Source of the DNA: Anthopleura xanthogrammica
Taxonomy: Eukaryota > Cnidaria > Anthozoa > Actiniaria > Actiniidae
DNA length: 64,000 nucleotides
Direction: 5' to 3'
NCBI GenBank assembly: GCA_964019055.1
Contig: OZ025206.1
Coordinates: 18,586,860-18,650,859, forward strand
The translations under genes and the position numbers were made by a program. Position 1 is the first letter of the stretch; the number at the start of each line of letters is the position of its first letter. This document shows, piece after piece, positions 12,912-26,535 of the stretch. The notes under the pieces are model-generated. The model had not been told where the DNA came from. It saw nothing but the letters and a program-made list of their open reading frames with translations, and did no database searches.

Positions 12912-13028
12912 TAAATGAAGACTAACATTCCCTAAATTACATGTTTTGGTGGCCATTAGAGGTGACTAACCATTGAAACCCCTCAACAAAGACGATGACT
13001 AGGGAATATTATTATCTTGCTATCTGGT

Positions 13029-16000
13029 TTACTCATCCTGACTAGCTTCATGGTCACGGTTTTTCCTGGCAAATGAGTCCATACGTTCTTCTTTTTCCCC
13101 TCGGCATAAAATGCATCTATACATTGTCTTTTCCTTTGATAGTTCTGCATAGCTTTTCTCATCAATGTCATCACAATCTGGAGACAAAAGCAATTGTATG
13201 AGGAAAATAAAAAAATAAATAAAATTTAAAAAAACGTGTGACCAAGAAGCACTGAAGCAAGAGAGACTCTGGAACAAGCCAGGGTAACAACTTGGTTATA
13301 CAAGATTAAAAGTTTGGGGGCCTGAAAGCAAAAAGTGGGGTCGCAGTCACATTGTTAGTAACACTCTTCCTGATGATGAAATATGGAAGCTTGGAATATC
13401 TTCACTTTCTAACTTATTTGGCTGCAGTAGCTTTAGGTATCACTAATTCCCTCAATTATTTTATGGATATGATCATTACTTCTATGGTACCATGCAGGGC
13501 TCAAAATAACGGCTGGTCAATGGTCAATGACCAGCCAAATTTGGCACTTGACTGGTCAAATATGGTTTTGAATGGACATGTTGACTGGTCATATTTGGAA
13601 GAAAAAAAAAGATAAAATATCATACGCCAAACATCTTGATCGGTGTATGACTGGCCATTAATTAGAGCCCTGCCATGATACAGAAAACTGGGCTCATTTC
13701 ATCATATGAGATTATCTTACCAGTATGTATCCAGCGATCACACTCATCACAGCAAACCATGGGAAGATCTGACTCATCATTACGATAAACTTTTAGACAA
13801 ACTGGGCAGAAGTTACCACTTCTGAACAATCTGTTGTCAAGAAAATAGAAATTGAGCCATTAAAACCTTGAGTTAACACCTGTCAGGTCCAAAGAGTAAT
13901 GAAAACGTTTTCTCAAAAACGCCTTTTAAAAAATAAGGAATGTGGTTGGCAAAGCAGAAAAACGTTGGAGCTGCTACTTTCATGATTTCTTAATTAACTG
14001 GCAGTGATACTGCAAACCTATAATCATTTCATTTTTGTCACTGTTGCTCCAAACTTGTGACAAAATCCTGTCGAACTAGGAGAAAATTACTTGGAGATAT
14101 CAAGATATCACCTCTCCCAAAGTACAAGGTGTTATTTACATTGCATTTGATATTTTGTTCTTTGACCCCAAAAGAGTGTGTTTACAAAATATTGAGCTTA
14201 GAATCGTATAGCTGTCCTTATAATGAGAGGCCAAAAATGGTTGTTCTACTCTGTCAATGTGGTTATGATTGAGTAGGGTGAAAGGCTTGCCCAGAAAGTC
14301 AGGTAACTAATTGCTGTCAGTAAATATAATAAATGTGTTTATAAATATATAGTAAATATATATGTTTATCAGTAAATATATACCTGGAGCAGGGTGAACA
14401 TAATGTCTGTAGAAACTGTGGCTCAGATTTGTCTCGAGGTTTGGTATACTAAAAATAACAATAAAGATAAGAGAATGGAGGTGTAAGTACATGGTACATT
14501 GATAAGGTGCTAGGATTCACCCTCTAGCTTTCACAACCTATATCAGAACCTTTGTCAAGGTACAGCACCCACCTTGGGAGAGGAGAGGGGCAAAATGAAA
14601 GCAAAGCAAGGACATACTGTAATGGACCTGGCCAAATTCAAATTAGCAATGAGACAATGGAGCCCTCTGTAGTCTTATGCATAACACTAGTATGCAATAT
14701 TTCTGGAACTTCCTTTCCCTTCCCCACCCCCACAACTCTATAGGGTTTGCTGTGATCCTTGGAAGGGGTAAACAGAAATGCCTGCCATTAACTGTTGAAA
14801 TTCAGTGGAATAAACTATTTTTGTCATTTACCTCACTTTTCCATCTGGAATTAGGACCTTCACCTGGAGTGCGACGTAGGCAAGAAGCACAGACTCCACA
14901 CAGCTCACATGTCCATCGACCTGTAAGAAAGACGAAATCAATAAAAAAAAACTTTACAGATGAAATGCAATCCTTCAAAAACCTTGAAAAAAATGAATGC
15001 TTTTCAGTCGAGCCTTCAATGATATATTCTTTTGTTTTAAGAATCATACGAGTGAGGCTATCTGGTCGATACATTGCTTGTTAATTTCCATCTGATTTGA
15101 ATGTATCTGCATTATCTAATAGTGAATAACATACCAACAGGGATCTGCTTTAGTCCCACACAGAAGCTGTGATATCCTCTATCACACTCATCACAGAATA
15201 ACATCTTATCCTGTAAACAATGAAAAAGTAATCCTTATGTATCAATATAAAAATATTTAATATATGTGTGAGCTGATTGGCTGGTAACCATGTATATATC
15301 AGAAGACAGAGACTTGCTCATTCAAGATTTTTCTCTTCAAAAGATTTTTCAATTAATTTTAAAAAAACTAATTAAAAGATAAGAGACTTTATTTCACATT
15401 TAGGGTCAATATCCGTGAAATAAAGCCATGAATGAAAACCATATAATTATTCAGTGAAGTGATACAATATCACTTCATGGCAAACTGTCCAATAAAATCT
15501 TGAGATATATAATAATGTATAATTGACCCTTAATGTGTAATAAACAAATTATTATTATCCTTGCGGACTCGCTTGTTCACGATATGATATGGGAAACTCA
15601 TGAATAAAAACGATATCAGGCTCTTAACATGTGATGATCTCTATGTTTCATTGTCATCTCGACAACATCTTCATGTCCACTGAAGGGTGACTTAAGAGGA
15701 AAATGCAAATATAGTAAAAGCAATGAAGCATAAATCAAGGTAGCAATGTCAAATAAATACTTTGGCTCTTATTGAGTCTGATTGTTTGTTAACAGATGTT
15801 TCAGTTCCCTTATAAATGACATCTAATATTTTTTTAATCCAATATATAACAGCCATACTGTAGGAACTGTTTGTTAGTAGAGCACTTGAAATGCATTAGA
15901 ATTGGAATACTCCAGTTTCAAGTTCTCTATTGCTCAGTCTTAGCCTCAATTTTGCATAAATTAATTAGCACTGAGAGCAGAACCTGAGTGTATTCATTTG

Positions 16001-19000
16001 TATGCATTCCTCACCGCATTGCCACAGGCTGTTAGTAATAGTAAAGAATTTTTTTTTTTAATTTTTAGTTTTGCATTTCTTACCTCATCAAATGGATCAC
16101 GACATTGGGTACATGTCTTACATTCCATACATTGCCATGGATATGTAATGATGACCTTTACCAGCTGTGGACTCATATCAAGGCAAGATGGATGACCTGC
16201 ACAATGAAAAACATAAATAAATATACCTATTTTGGCCAATGTGTTTCTTTATTATAGTCCTTCACAACAGAGGGCAATGAAATTATAGAGTTTTTATACC
16301 CTGGGAAACTGAATTCTTTCTCATGTAAATCAGAATAGGCCAGATTCAATTGTTCCTGCCTCCTGTCATGGCTGCCATCATGTGATGGTGCAAAATCTCT
16401 ATAGCATATCTATAGGGAATCATGCAATTTCATAGTTTGCACAGGTTTAACAAAAAATAAATAAAGACATTTAAAGGACATTTTTGATTTTTAGAAGAGT
16501 TTCCTACACAACATTTTAAAATACTCAAAGCTATTGACTTGGCCTTTATGTTTCTCAATTTTCATATGCAGCTTCAGAACACTTCAGTTTGTCACACATA
16601 TTACATAAAACCTTTCTCTTATTTCCTTTGAAGGATGCAAGTCCAGGAATCAAACCTGTGACTCTAAAAGCAACCCTTCTTTAAGGAATACACTGATTCC
16701 GAATATGGTGGACTCAAACAGACAGCCTGGATCAGGGGGCAAAAACGAGGCTAGTCAGTCATCCGTGGTCTGTGATTTTTATTCACCGTTCAAGCTTCAT
16801 CTTTGTTACTAGTTTTTGTGCTAAAGGAAAAGCCAGCTTTTCACAGATCACAGACGACTGACTAGCCTCATTTCCACCTCCTTATCCAGGAAAACCGTGT
16901 GTGTCTGCCATGTTCGGAATCAGTGTAATACTACCTTAGTAAAGATGATTACTTACCACTGTTCTCACACTGTGAGCAGTGAATGAGCTCTTCAGTGAAG
17001 CCTTTCTTGTTAGATTCATTCCCCTTTAGACATATACCACACAGTGCATCTGGTCTGTGAGGTGGCTGAAATAGCATTGAAAATGATATTGAAATTTTGA
17101 GAAGGCCTTCATTAATTTGTACTGCCTCAGGGCTCAACACTAACATACATCTACAAGTCTCAGACTAGTGAAGGTTTGCTGTGGACTAGTGGGGAAAAGA
17201 CCTTGGGGCTAGTGATTATCCACAGTGACTAGCCCAAGGAACTGGTTGGTTGGTAGGTTGGTTGGGAACTGGACTATTATGTGGGAGGTTGTGGGTTCAA
17301 GCCTCAGCTGGAACAACACTTAGGGTCTTAAAATATCTAGTTGCTGCAGATGGTTTGTATTTTGCCGTCGCTTGGATGACAGTGCAAAAACTTATTATGA
17401 AATCTTGTTATCACTAATCACCACTGCAAGTACAGCAGTGGCACAGCTCAACAGGGTCAAACTTAAAGCATGTGAAGGCGTCTCTGGCAGCCGCTATATA
17501 GCCCATGATGCATAGCTCTAACCAGTTAATTCTAATTAGTTACATGGAGATTTGATTTGAATGGCAGTTTTATCTCATTCAGAGACATTAAACATAGATA
17601 AGTTTGTATATTTTATTTATTTATTTAATACCCTTACCTTATAACCAAGTGCTCTCCTCTTTGCTGGTGGTTCACTAACTTCTTCCTCTTCTTTTTCACT
17701 CATCTCTTCATCACCACTTGCTTCGCTATCACTGCTGTCATCATCTTCACTGTCAACATCTCCAGAAGATGAGGATGATGATGAATCCTAAATGTCAATA
17801 AAAATGTTACCTCAGAACAAATTATGATACTGCACCAAGTCTTATAAAATAGAGAAATGCAATTAAGGTGGTGTTGCACTAGTGCAATAATGCCTCACAT
17901 CTTATGGCCTTAGGTTGGATTCATGAAAGTCCCTTCAAGGCAATGCCACAAGTTGAAGATCTTATTGAAAGTCTCATACAAGCATGCAACTTACTAGTGT
18001 TGTGAACAAGTGTCAGAATGAAATTGCGCTGTACAACACCCCCATGAAACTTGCTTCACAACGCCATTGCACACCAGTTTCAGCTAAAAGTTTGGATGTG
18101 TAACAGGGACTTCTTTTTTTTTATTTATTTTTTATTTAATAACTTGACACAAGCTGAGAAAAGACTCGAGGTCCAAGCAAGCTCAGCCTGAGACAAAATA
18201 CACATATAAACTACAAATTGAACAAAAAACATTAAAGTATAAATTGAAATAAGCTAATAATATATACAGTACTATATACTAAAAGCGTTAGCGACAACAC
18301 ACAACAGTAATATTAGTGGATCGGCATTTGGAGCAAACAGTTTTATAAGTTCTGATAAGATCAGGGTCAAAAGTAGAAGGCAAGAAAGAAAAATAGTGAG
18401 AGCGTAGCAGTGTTTTAAAAGACGAAACTGAGTTAACTGAGTTAACTTAACTTCTGCATCACAAATTAGCCTGGGTCCTGGGTCTGGGTGTGTTGAAACA
18501 AGTCCTGATGATTCAAGGGTTTTTCTCCAGTTTCTCTAGTTTTCCTCCCTCCACAATACCCAACATTCTAAACATACCTCTGAACTGTCTGAAGAACCTC
18601 CAGTCAATGAGCTTCTTGAATCAAGCGTTTGATTGTGCTTAGAGCTGTCAACCACTGTACCAAGTGGAAAACTTCTCAGCATGGATGAGGAATAGCTAAA
18701 TATAAACAACAATGTTATATTGAATTGTGTAGTTCCTAAAAACATTCATGAAACAGTGGTTAGGACTCCATCTAATGTCAATGTACATCTCCAAAGCCTT
18801 GGAATTTTATGTACAAAATATACTCTCCTTAGATACACACAAAAAAGATAAAGGACAAAGTATGGATATATCTATAGATAAATTTTGAAAACTGCAAAGT
18901 ACCTTTATATGATTAGTTTCAGGCACTGACAAATGATGCGACAATGCCTGCAATTTTGCTCATGACATTGCAAAAACTAGATTGCACTGTTTGACCACCC

Positions 19001-22000
19001 ATGCGATGTTGAGATTCGTTGCCAGCAACATCACAAAAGTAGAACTTGTTTCTACTTCTGTGACATTGTGGTAACATTACACATGCATTGCATTGGTGGA
19101 AAAAAAGGTGTGATGTCCCCCTTGCAAGCATCGTTGCATCATGTGTCCACACCTTTAGATGAGCAGATGACTGGTAACACAGATCATGACCAACCTTTTG
19201 TAAAATTCCTGGAACTGTCCAGGTAGTAAAGCCACTGGGTACTTGCTTGGAACTGTCATGTGTTTAGGGAGTTTGGATGTTTTGTTCACAGGATAATGGA
19301 TGATCTAAATGTTAGACAAATTTTTAATTATTATTACAACTATATATACAATAAACTAGCTGTAGTCTAGGGAAATGCAACCATACTCATGAGTAATCAT
19401 CTAGGGATTCTCAAGTAAGAATCATTTTGTATTGGCAGTACAATTTAGCTTATCCACAATATATCACACATTATATCAGTTTAGTCGCTTTAAAAATATT
19501 GATCATTGTACCCCTTTTTTCCTTAAGATGGATCAATGATTGAAAGTTTGGTAACAATTTAAACTAATATTATATGTAGAGATAACATTATCATAATCTA
19601 TTTCAGAGTTGTTACAGTAGATGCTTCTCGTCTCACACACTCTTGCAAATGGGGTAGGAGGAGAGAGAACAAATTGCCACCCTTTCCCCCACCCTGCCTT
19701 GCCCTGCCCCTAGCTTGTTCACACAGTCTACCATATTATTAAGTCTGATATACTATGCTGTACCTGTCTCACACTATTGCAAATAGAGTGGGAAAGATGG
19801 GGAAGGGAGACAACAAACTGCCACCTCCTCCCCCCCCCCCCCCCCCCCCCACTTTAACCTGCCCCTAGCTTGTTCACACAGTCTACCATATCATTAAGTC
19901 TGATTCAGTGTATATACTATGCTGTACCCTGTCTCATACTCTTGCAAATGGAATGGAAAAGATGGGAAAGGGAGAGAACTTGACGCATGGCCACACCCCT
20001 TGTTACCCCTTCCCTACACCCAAAAACAAATAACAGTTAATCCCAGTTATTCTTTACCTGTGTCTGCATATCAAAATAAGAGCATCTCTCTTCTCTCCTT
20101 TGTAAGGCCAACTGAGCATTAAAGTCTACGGCATCTTTGAGTGCTCGTTTAAGAGGATTAGGGATCTTCTTGCTTTCTTTGATGATCTAAATATAATTGA
20201 ATAAATTAAATTGTATTAAGGTGCATTTTTAATTATCACGTATACATGTATCCAACATACAATTTTGAATGAAACATTTAATTTTATTCAGAGGTTATGG
20301 ATCATTAATTATATTCCAGAGGGGTGTAGTCATTGAATGTCGCCTACTCCTTACGAGTGCTTGTCTTGATCTGTATACTATACCTTTGTTTTGGGTGGTA
20401 TGGGTGGCATGCAATGTACAGCCCTGTCTCTCATCAATGTGCAGTTCATGCTGAGGGTTGGATTCCTCGCTGAGCCACAAATGTGAGTTGAGTTTCTTTG
20501 ATGTGCTGTTCTCTCCCTTGCCAAGAGGATTTTTTGCCAGGTTCTCTGGTTTTTCTCCCTCCGTAAAAATTAACATGTGAGTTGAGTTTTGTGTGTGTGG
20601 TAGTGTATGTGAAGCATACCTCATGAAAGAGTCCCTTGAGTTGTGAAATATGCGCATACTTTTTTTGTGCTATTCATAGTATTGCCACTTTTGGTGTACT
20701 GTATTACATAATGGAATTTAAAGCTGTCTTTCTTAGGTTAGACCTACCTTTTCATCTTCAATCTTTTTGAGAAGGTTATATTTTTCTCTTTTGTGAGCTA
20801 ACTGGAGAAAATCCTAAAGCAAAAAAATATCAAGTTAAAATATTAAATTGCAATAAGTAAATACAGTAAAAAATTATAATTATCATGATTTATACAGATC
20901 TATGTAGGTGGTTTACCTGGTATTTATTGGGGTAATGTTCCATGACAAGAAGAGTAGCATCGTCAGTTTTGATAGCCAATAAATCTGTGGTAGATTAAAT
21001 ACGATTATAAACAAAATCATAAAGTTTCAACATCACAGTGAATAATGCTTCTATGCCAGCCTTACATTTCATAGTTCACAGTAAAACCATCATAACTGTC
21101 ATAGGTCTGAAGTTCGACAGGAAATTTGTAGACGTGTCGTGTTTACATTACCGGTACAATTCTTGTATTATGCAAATTTCTCTTGTATTATTTGACCAGG
21201 GAAAGACTAAACAACTAAAATTGTATTAAGTGATGTGTCAGGAAAAAATAAGCACTAACTTTCCATGAACGGTCTTGACTTTAAAGATTTACCAAATGCT
21301 AGTAAATCTTCAATGGTTTTATACATAACCTATCTACAAATTTCCTGCTGAACTTCCAAGCATGTGCAGTACATTTTTCACCAATGTTATCATAATTCAG
21401 AACATCATAAGTTGAATAAATGGAATAAAGGATGTCATACATGTATAGTGATAGTACACTTGTTTGATTCCCAGATTCAACATCAAAATAATGTGAGTTT
21501 TTTAGGTCTCCCCTTGATTCAAGGGTTTTTCTCTGGGTTCTTCAATTTTTCTCACTCGATCTGCGAAACCTTACAATTCAATTGGTATACTATACCTTTA
21601 TTTTGTTGGCCATCACTAATAATCTTCTTTTCCTTCAGAAAAGTTTTTTCTTCTTCTGCTAGAGTATGAAATTCTAGATCTGGAATAGAAGAATCAACAT
21701 ACTTTACAAGTCATGTAACTCTTCATAACCATGTATACACGTAAAGCAAAGAAAAATGATAGTATCAAAAGCAAGTTAGGACTTGAAAACTGATACAAAT
21801 AGTTCAAAAAAGGTTGTCAGAGTTAAAGGAGAGAGGACACTCCAAGACCCAAGGGCAGCATGGGTATACTTTAAATTTTCATTTTGTTTTGCCTCAAGCG
21901 GATTAGGGGAGCTCCACTGGATGAACATCATTGCAGACTTTCTCTGCAATTTTGTCTGCAACTTGTCTTGCAACACCTTGCACAAGGGAGACAAAATTTT

Positions 22001-24325
22001 TGTCAAAAGTAGAAACAAATTTTACTTTTTGCAATGATTGCTCAAACATTTTTCAAATTGCACTGTAGGTTACATGCCACAATGCTCCATCCAACAATGC
22101 TGTTGTGCACAAGATAAATTGCTAAGAAAATTGCTCCATGTAATTGCACCTTAAAATAACTACATGTACAGTATTAACCAGTATCTCAGAAAATATTGAA
22201 ATAGCTGGAATGACTGGTATTTCATGTTATTATTCTCATCATGAACACAGAGGTTGAAATGCTGGCAGTGTTGCTTGCATTCAGTGAAGCCACATTAAGC
22301 ACCCAAATCATTCCTCTTTTGATGCATGTCCTTTTCAGCCTTGGAATGACCTATCACCCTTATCTCTTACAACCTTTCTTGAAATAGATGTATGATACAG
22401 TATGTACATGTACATGTACTGACTATGTGTTGTTCTCTGCTGTGCTACAAGGGTTTTCTCCAGGTTCTCTGGTTTTCCTCCCTCCATAAAAATCAACATG
22501 TGAGTCAAGCGTAGCATGTAATGAATATTCAATGTAGTATTTGTGTGAGTGTGGACGGGGGGGGGGGGGGACACCTCTGAATGGGACCTGGTTCCACTTG
22601 TGTCCTCCTGGGCTTTGCCCAAAAAAGGATTAAATGATGACCAGCCAAATTAGTTTTACCTCATTCAGGTTAACCTCATTTCTGGCTCAACATTACTAGT
22701 CAAAATGACCAGCAAGGCAAAAATTTGACTGGACCAGATCCAATCCTGGCCAGACATTGTCGGATGATCAGCCATTATTAGCCCTAAATATCTAAATACC
22801 TTGGTGTTTGGCTTGTAGTGAGACCCCAAGAAAGTCATTAAGTTGCTGTTCTAATAAATAATATTCTCCAGTCTCATCTTGTGGCCACTGATATTCATAT
22901 AGTTTGTCCAAAACTGCTTGAAGAATTTCTAAATAGCTGATACTTGGTTTCTTTTTTGGTGGGGGTGGGACTGTTTCAACTGGTTCTTGGCTTATTACTG
23001 GTTCTTTTTCTGTTGTTTTGGTTGCTTGAGGACTTGGTATTGGAGGTTTGGTTTCTGGTACTTCTTCTTTTTCTTTTTTATCTTTTTTTGGTGTTTTTGG
23101 TGCTTTGTTTTCTTTTTTGTCCTTCTTGGCAACAACCTTTTCTTTCTTTTCTGCTTTTGCTGAGTCTTTCTTTTTCTGTATGAGATAAATTAAAATTGTT
23201 GATGGTACAGGCATTTAATCTTTGTGTCCCCCACCCCATCCAACTTGGTTGAGGAATAAGGAAATCCTTCTTTCTAATATTGAGGTGTCTTTCCATTTCT
23301 GGATTTATTTTCACACAACTACATGGTTTATACATGTAGGAAGGCATACCAGGGGCTGATCCAGAAATTTATAAGGGGGTGTCCAATGTAAAAAAAATGA
23401 CAATATTATAGTGACATCATCAATAATCCTAATCTGACTTTATCAATTTGTACATATATTTATTTGAGGAATGTACAGTCAATGGATACCCCCCCGGATC
23501 CACCCCTGCAGACTAGAACCACATGACGTCTCAGTACAAATGGCCCATAGGTTTCCACAGGGAAGGATGTTGTTTGCTAATGACCAAATATTAAAGTCAA
23601 CTAACACATACCTTAGGTTTCTTTTCAAAAGGTACTGCTCTTCCTTCTGCAATGGCCAACGCTAACTGTTCTTGCCACTTTTTACTTGGCCTGCCTCGAG
23701 GTCTTTTCATTGGAAAGGGTAGTTTCGATGGTTCTTCTTTGTCTGGCTTGTCATTTGTTGTAGCAATACTACTTGCTTTAGCTTTCTCTTCCTCATTTTG
23801 CCCACTTTCGTTGTCTTTTTCCTTACTTTTTTCCTTACTTTTTTCCTTACTTTTTTCCACCTCACTCTTTGGCTTCGGACCTCGTTTCTTAATTTATATA
23901 GAATAATATCAATTATTTAAATGTACATTAAGGTTATTAAGGCATAGTTAACCTAATATAAAATTTGCGAAGAAAATTGCTATCTAATCGTCTAGCTATG
24001 GGCCTTTTATGATCATCTTTCTGCGACCCAGAATGAACTCATCGACTTTTGAGTGTTTGGCTTTATCTAGTAATTTCAACGATCTTGATGAGTATTATTT
24101 GTTTATTTATTAAAGGAAGTCACAAACTGAGGGACCTGGAAGTAGTCCGAATAGAGAAGCGGGAAAACAGATCTAAAGGTTTTAATAATTCAAGTCAAAC
24201 ACTACGAACAGTTCTGACAAACCTGACTTCGGAAAAATACTAAAACATCAAAACAATAGTACTAGAATGACACGAATAAATGTATGATAAACATAGAGTT
24301 AACTTTAAAATACCTTCCTAGGCAT
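13029..24325 (-). CDS. PHF10: PHF10/BAF45a orthologue, PBAF chromatin-remodelling subunit
   Basis: Seventeen phase-consistent exons (699 aa): 24314-24325, 23612-23887, 22800-23175, 21596-21679, 20917-20984, 20748-20813, 20058-20186, 19195-19304, 18578-18695, 17638-17787, 16957-17065, 16084-16196, 15135-15210, 14832-14920, 14384-14448, 13721-13830 and 13029-13177. The first exon encodes only MPRK. A basic N-terminus carries an AT-hook-like [11 protein letters not shown] and Lys/Glu repeats. The SAY domain follows ([18 protein letters not shown] ... [16 protein letters not shown]), then an acidic serine patch, then PHD1 ([16 protein letters not shown] ... [16 protein letters not shown]) and PHD2 ([15 protein letters not shown] ... 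GRWTCELC). These match PHF10, which directs PBAF (SWI/SNF) to chromatin through acetylated or methylated histone H3. A third zinc module follows ([14 protein letters not shown] ... [15 protein letters not shown] ... CILC), not present in vertebrate PHF10. Introns carry SINE-like and foldback repeats. Confidence 0.93.
16682..16938. mobile_element. Inverted-repeat element in PHF10 intron 11
   Basis: About 257 bp. The left arm (CACTGATTCCGAATATGG ... GAGGCTAGTCAGTC) and right arm (GACTGACTAGCCTC ... GTTCGGAATCAGTG) are imperfect reverse complements over about 90 bases. No coding content; a MITE-like structure. Confidence 0.8.
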
Positions 24326-24478
24326 GTTTTTGGCGTTGAATGGTTTCTTTTCGTCTTCAAAAGTCACTTTTTCAAAACAACACAAAAAACATGACGGCGG
24401 CAGCCATGTTGAATAGAAAGGCCTGGTTACTATGCAAAACCACAGGGAGACCACGATGAATATTTATGAAAAAGTCTG

Positions 24479-24656
24479 TATAAGCCAGTTCAAAGTTTAA
24501 GAATCGTTTTCAGTGCGCATGCGATTTTATCCCGAATTTCTCACCTTCTTTTGTTTAAACCTTCTTTTGTTTTTAAATAAACAAAAGAAGGTGAGAAATT
24601 CGGGGAAAAATCGCATGCGCACTGAAAACGATTCTTAAACTTTGAACTGACTTATA
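24479..24656. mobile_element. 178-bp foldback element next to the PHF10 promoter
   Basis: Nearly perfect hairpin. TATAAG at the left pairs with CTTATA at the right, and arms of about 80 bases include GCGCATGCGATTTT and CACCTTCTTTTGTTT. It sits about 150 bp upstream of the PHF10 start codon. Confidence 0.92.
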
Positions 24657-24902
24657 AGACCTGCACGGCGGTTCCCTGCTAGCAGAGTCTCCCTTGTAGA
24701 CGATTCTGGCAGAAAAAACGGATTCATGATACACTTTGAAATTATCAACTCGAAAGCTTTAGCGACTACTTTGGGAGATGTCAACAAATATTTATTATTC
24801 AATTCTCAATATTTGTTCAAGCAAGAAAGCATAAATATAGTTCAAGCTATTTATCCAATATTGTAATATCTATTTATTATGTAAAGATTAACTTTCTCTT
24901 AA

Positions 24903-25584
24903 GGCAATGGGCTCGCGCAAATTTAACCGATAGATTTTCCTATAATTTTGCATATAGATAGTTTTTGAGATGGACAAAACAGAACAACAACAAAAATCGG
25001 GGGTCATCGACATAGATTTTGCGCTATGTTAGCTTGAACACGGCACTCCCCAGCGAGTCTAGAACGAAAACAACGCTTCTCAAAGTATTACGTCTAGTTT
25101 AATTCTGGTGGCTGCATGTCACAAAGTTCAGGAAAAATGCTAAGTTTTGACATTTCCAACTTGAAAAACAGTCGAAATTACGTGCAAGTCTATTAATGTC
25201 AAGTCTTTTTTAGATGATGTTTCACGATTTTCTCGAAAACAAACCGATAGATTTTTTATTTTTTTCGATATGTACTAGCTTTAGTTAAAAGACATCGAAT
25301 TCAGGAAAAAATTGTATAGGTCACCGTATTCATTTACAAGATATAAGTCGTAAAGCAACGCAAAATGAAAAACGACAAACGGAAAGCACACAGGTAGCCC
25401 AATCCATGGGTTTTGTCGCGCATGCCTCGAGTCATCGAACATACACAAAATGACTGCCATGCGACTAATTGTCAAGTTATATAAATACAGTGTATTGTTT
25501 CACATTTTGGTCAATATATTATACAATTCTAAATAATAAAAAAAATGCGCAGAAAGATGCGCACGAGTGCGCGAGCCCATTGCC
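24903..25584. mobile_element. TTAA-flanked non-autonomous DNA element (piggyBac-like ends), 682 bp
   Basis: Left end GGCAATGGGCTCGCGC and right end GCGCGAGCCCATTGCC are exact reverse complements. TTAA flanks each side (24899-24902 and 25585-25588). There is no transposase frame. TTAA target duplication with short terminal repeats is the hallmark of piggyBac-type elements. Confidence 0.85.
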
Positions 25585-26077
25585 TTAAACAGTACGAACT
25601 TGAACTTGAAGTTAACAAGAAAAAAATACAAAATAAAAGTCACACTTTTACTCGATGGAATTTGTGACATTTTTTTTTTGTATTCAGTTTCCTATTATCG
25701 TCGCAGCCAAGATAATTTTGAAAGGGGTCTTTTTATTCAAGAGAAAGAGAGAGAATGCTAGCGACATTTTCCTACCACTAATGAGTGGGCGGGACAGCCA
25801 TGACGAGCTTAGTACAAGACTGTATGGATCAGCTTTAGTGGTCTTCTTTCTTTCAGTGCTTTTTAGTAAAGCAAATATGCTCTCACCTTCGTTACAATGC
25901 AGACATACTGACATGCAGAATTACGTACTGAAGTCCCTAGGGGCTTATGTTTGGTATTTATTTGAGCTTCTCGAGGACATCAGAACACTAGGCTGAGTGT
26001 GGTTTACGTGCTTACGCCTGTTGGTTCCGGTCTTGATCTTGGTGTATTCTGGCTAGAGGTTCCCGATTTCTTCCACG

Positions 26078-26163
26078 ATGCAGAACGGTACAGTGGCTTC
26101 CCGTCCTGTTCAGAATGGATTGCATAAGGTTATGACGAACGGTACAGCTGGACCGGATTCTAT
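26078..26163 (+). CDS. Possible alternative first coding exon of villin
   Basis: An ATG opens MQNGTVASRPVQNGLHKVM, 28 codons plus two bases, ending on the consensus donor GTAAGT. The phase left open (two bases) matches the acceptor at 31585, where the 22 bases before the villin ATG are open in that frame. Joining them would give a longer villin N-terminus. It could instead be the first exon of an unrelated transcript or chance; a matching phase has odds of one in three. Confidence 0.4.
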
Positions 26164-26535
26164 GTAAGTTTATCTTTGTATGATTTCGATAGGTTTCTTC
26201 TTGGGCAATTTTTGAGTGGGCTTCGAGAACATCGTTTTATGCAGACTAGGTTCGAAGAATTCAAAACTCAAACTACCGACCTCAAACCTGTAGTAATACT
26301 TAGGAACAGGTTAAGACAAGGTTATTCTATTTCACATTTTCAACTTCAAGATATAAATGATGGTTACAGCAATAATTTATCTCCAAAAATACTCTTAGTA
26401 AGACTACTAGAATGCACAGTTGTTTCAGTCTTTTGCCGTTATTGCAACTCGTAAAATACTGAGAAGTATATGACCGTTGGTAATAAATAAGCTTAAGAAT
26501 CGATAGGTTTTTACTTTTCATTAAAAAAAACTTTC

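Larger units (their letters stand above)
10266..13028. other. Convergent intergenic region between kinase and PHF10
   Basis: The 3' ends of the two genes face each other. The region holds the presumed kinase 3' UTR, a 67-bp tandem repeat (11587-11787), a minus-strand SINE (about 11900-12031) and one foldback element (12780-12911). I found no coding exon with homology or splice support. Confidence 0.7.

Noticed and set aside
22944..23183. Leu/Val/Phe-rich plus-strand frame resembling a membrane protein
   Set aside because: Antisense shadow of the Lys/Glu-rich PHF10 exon 3.
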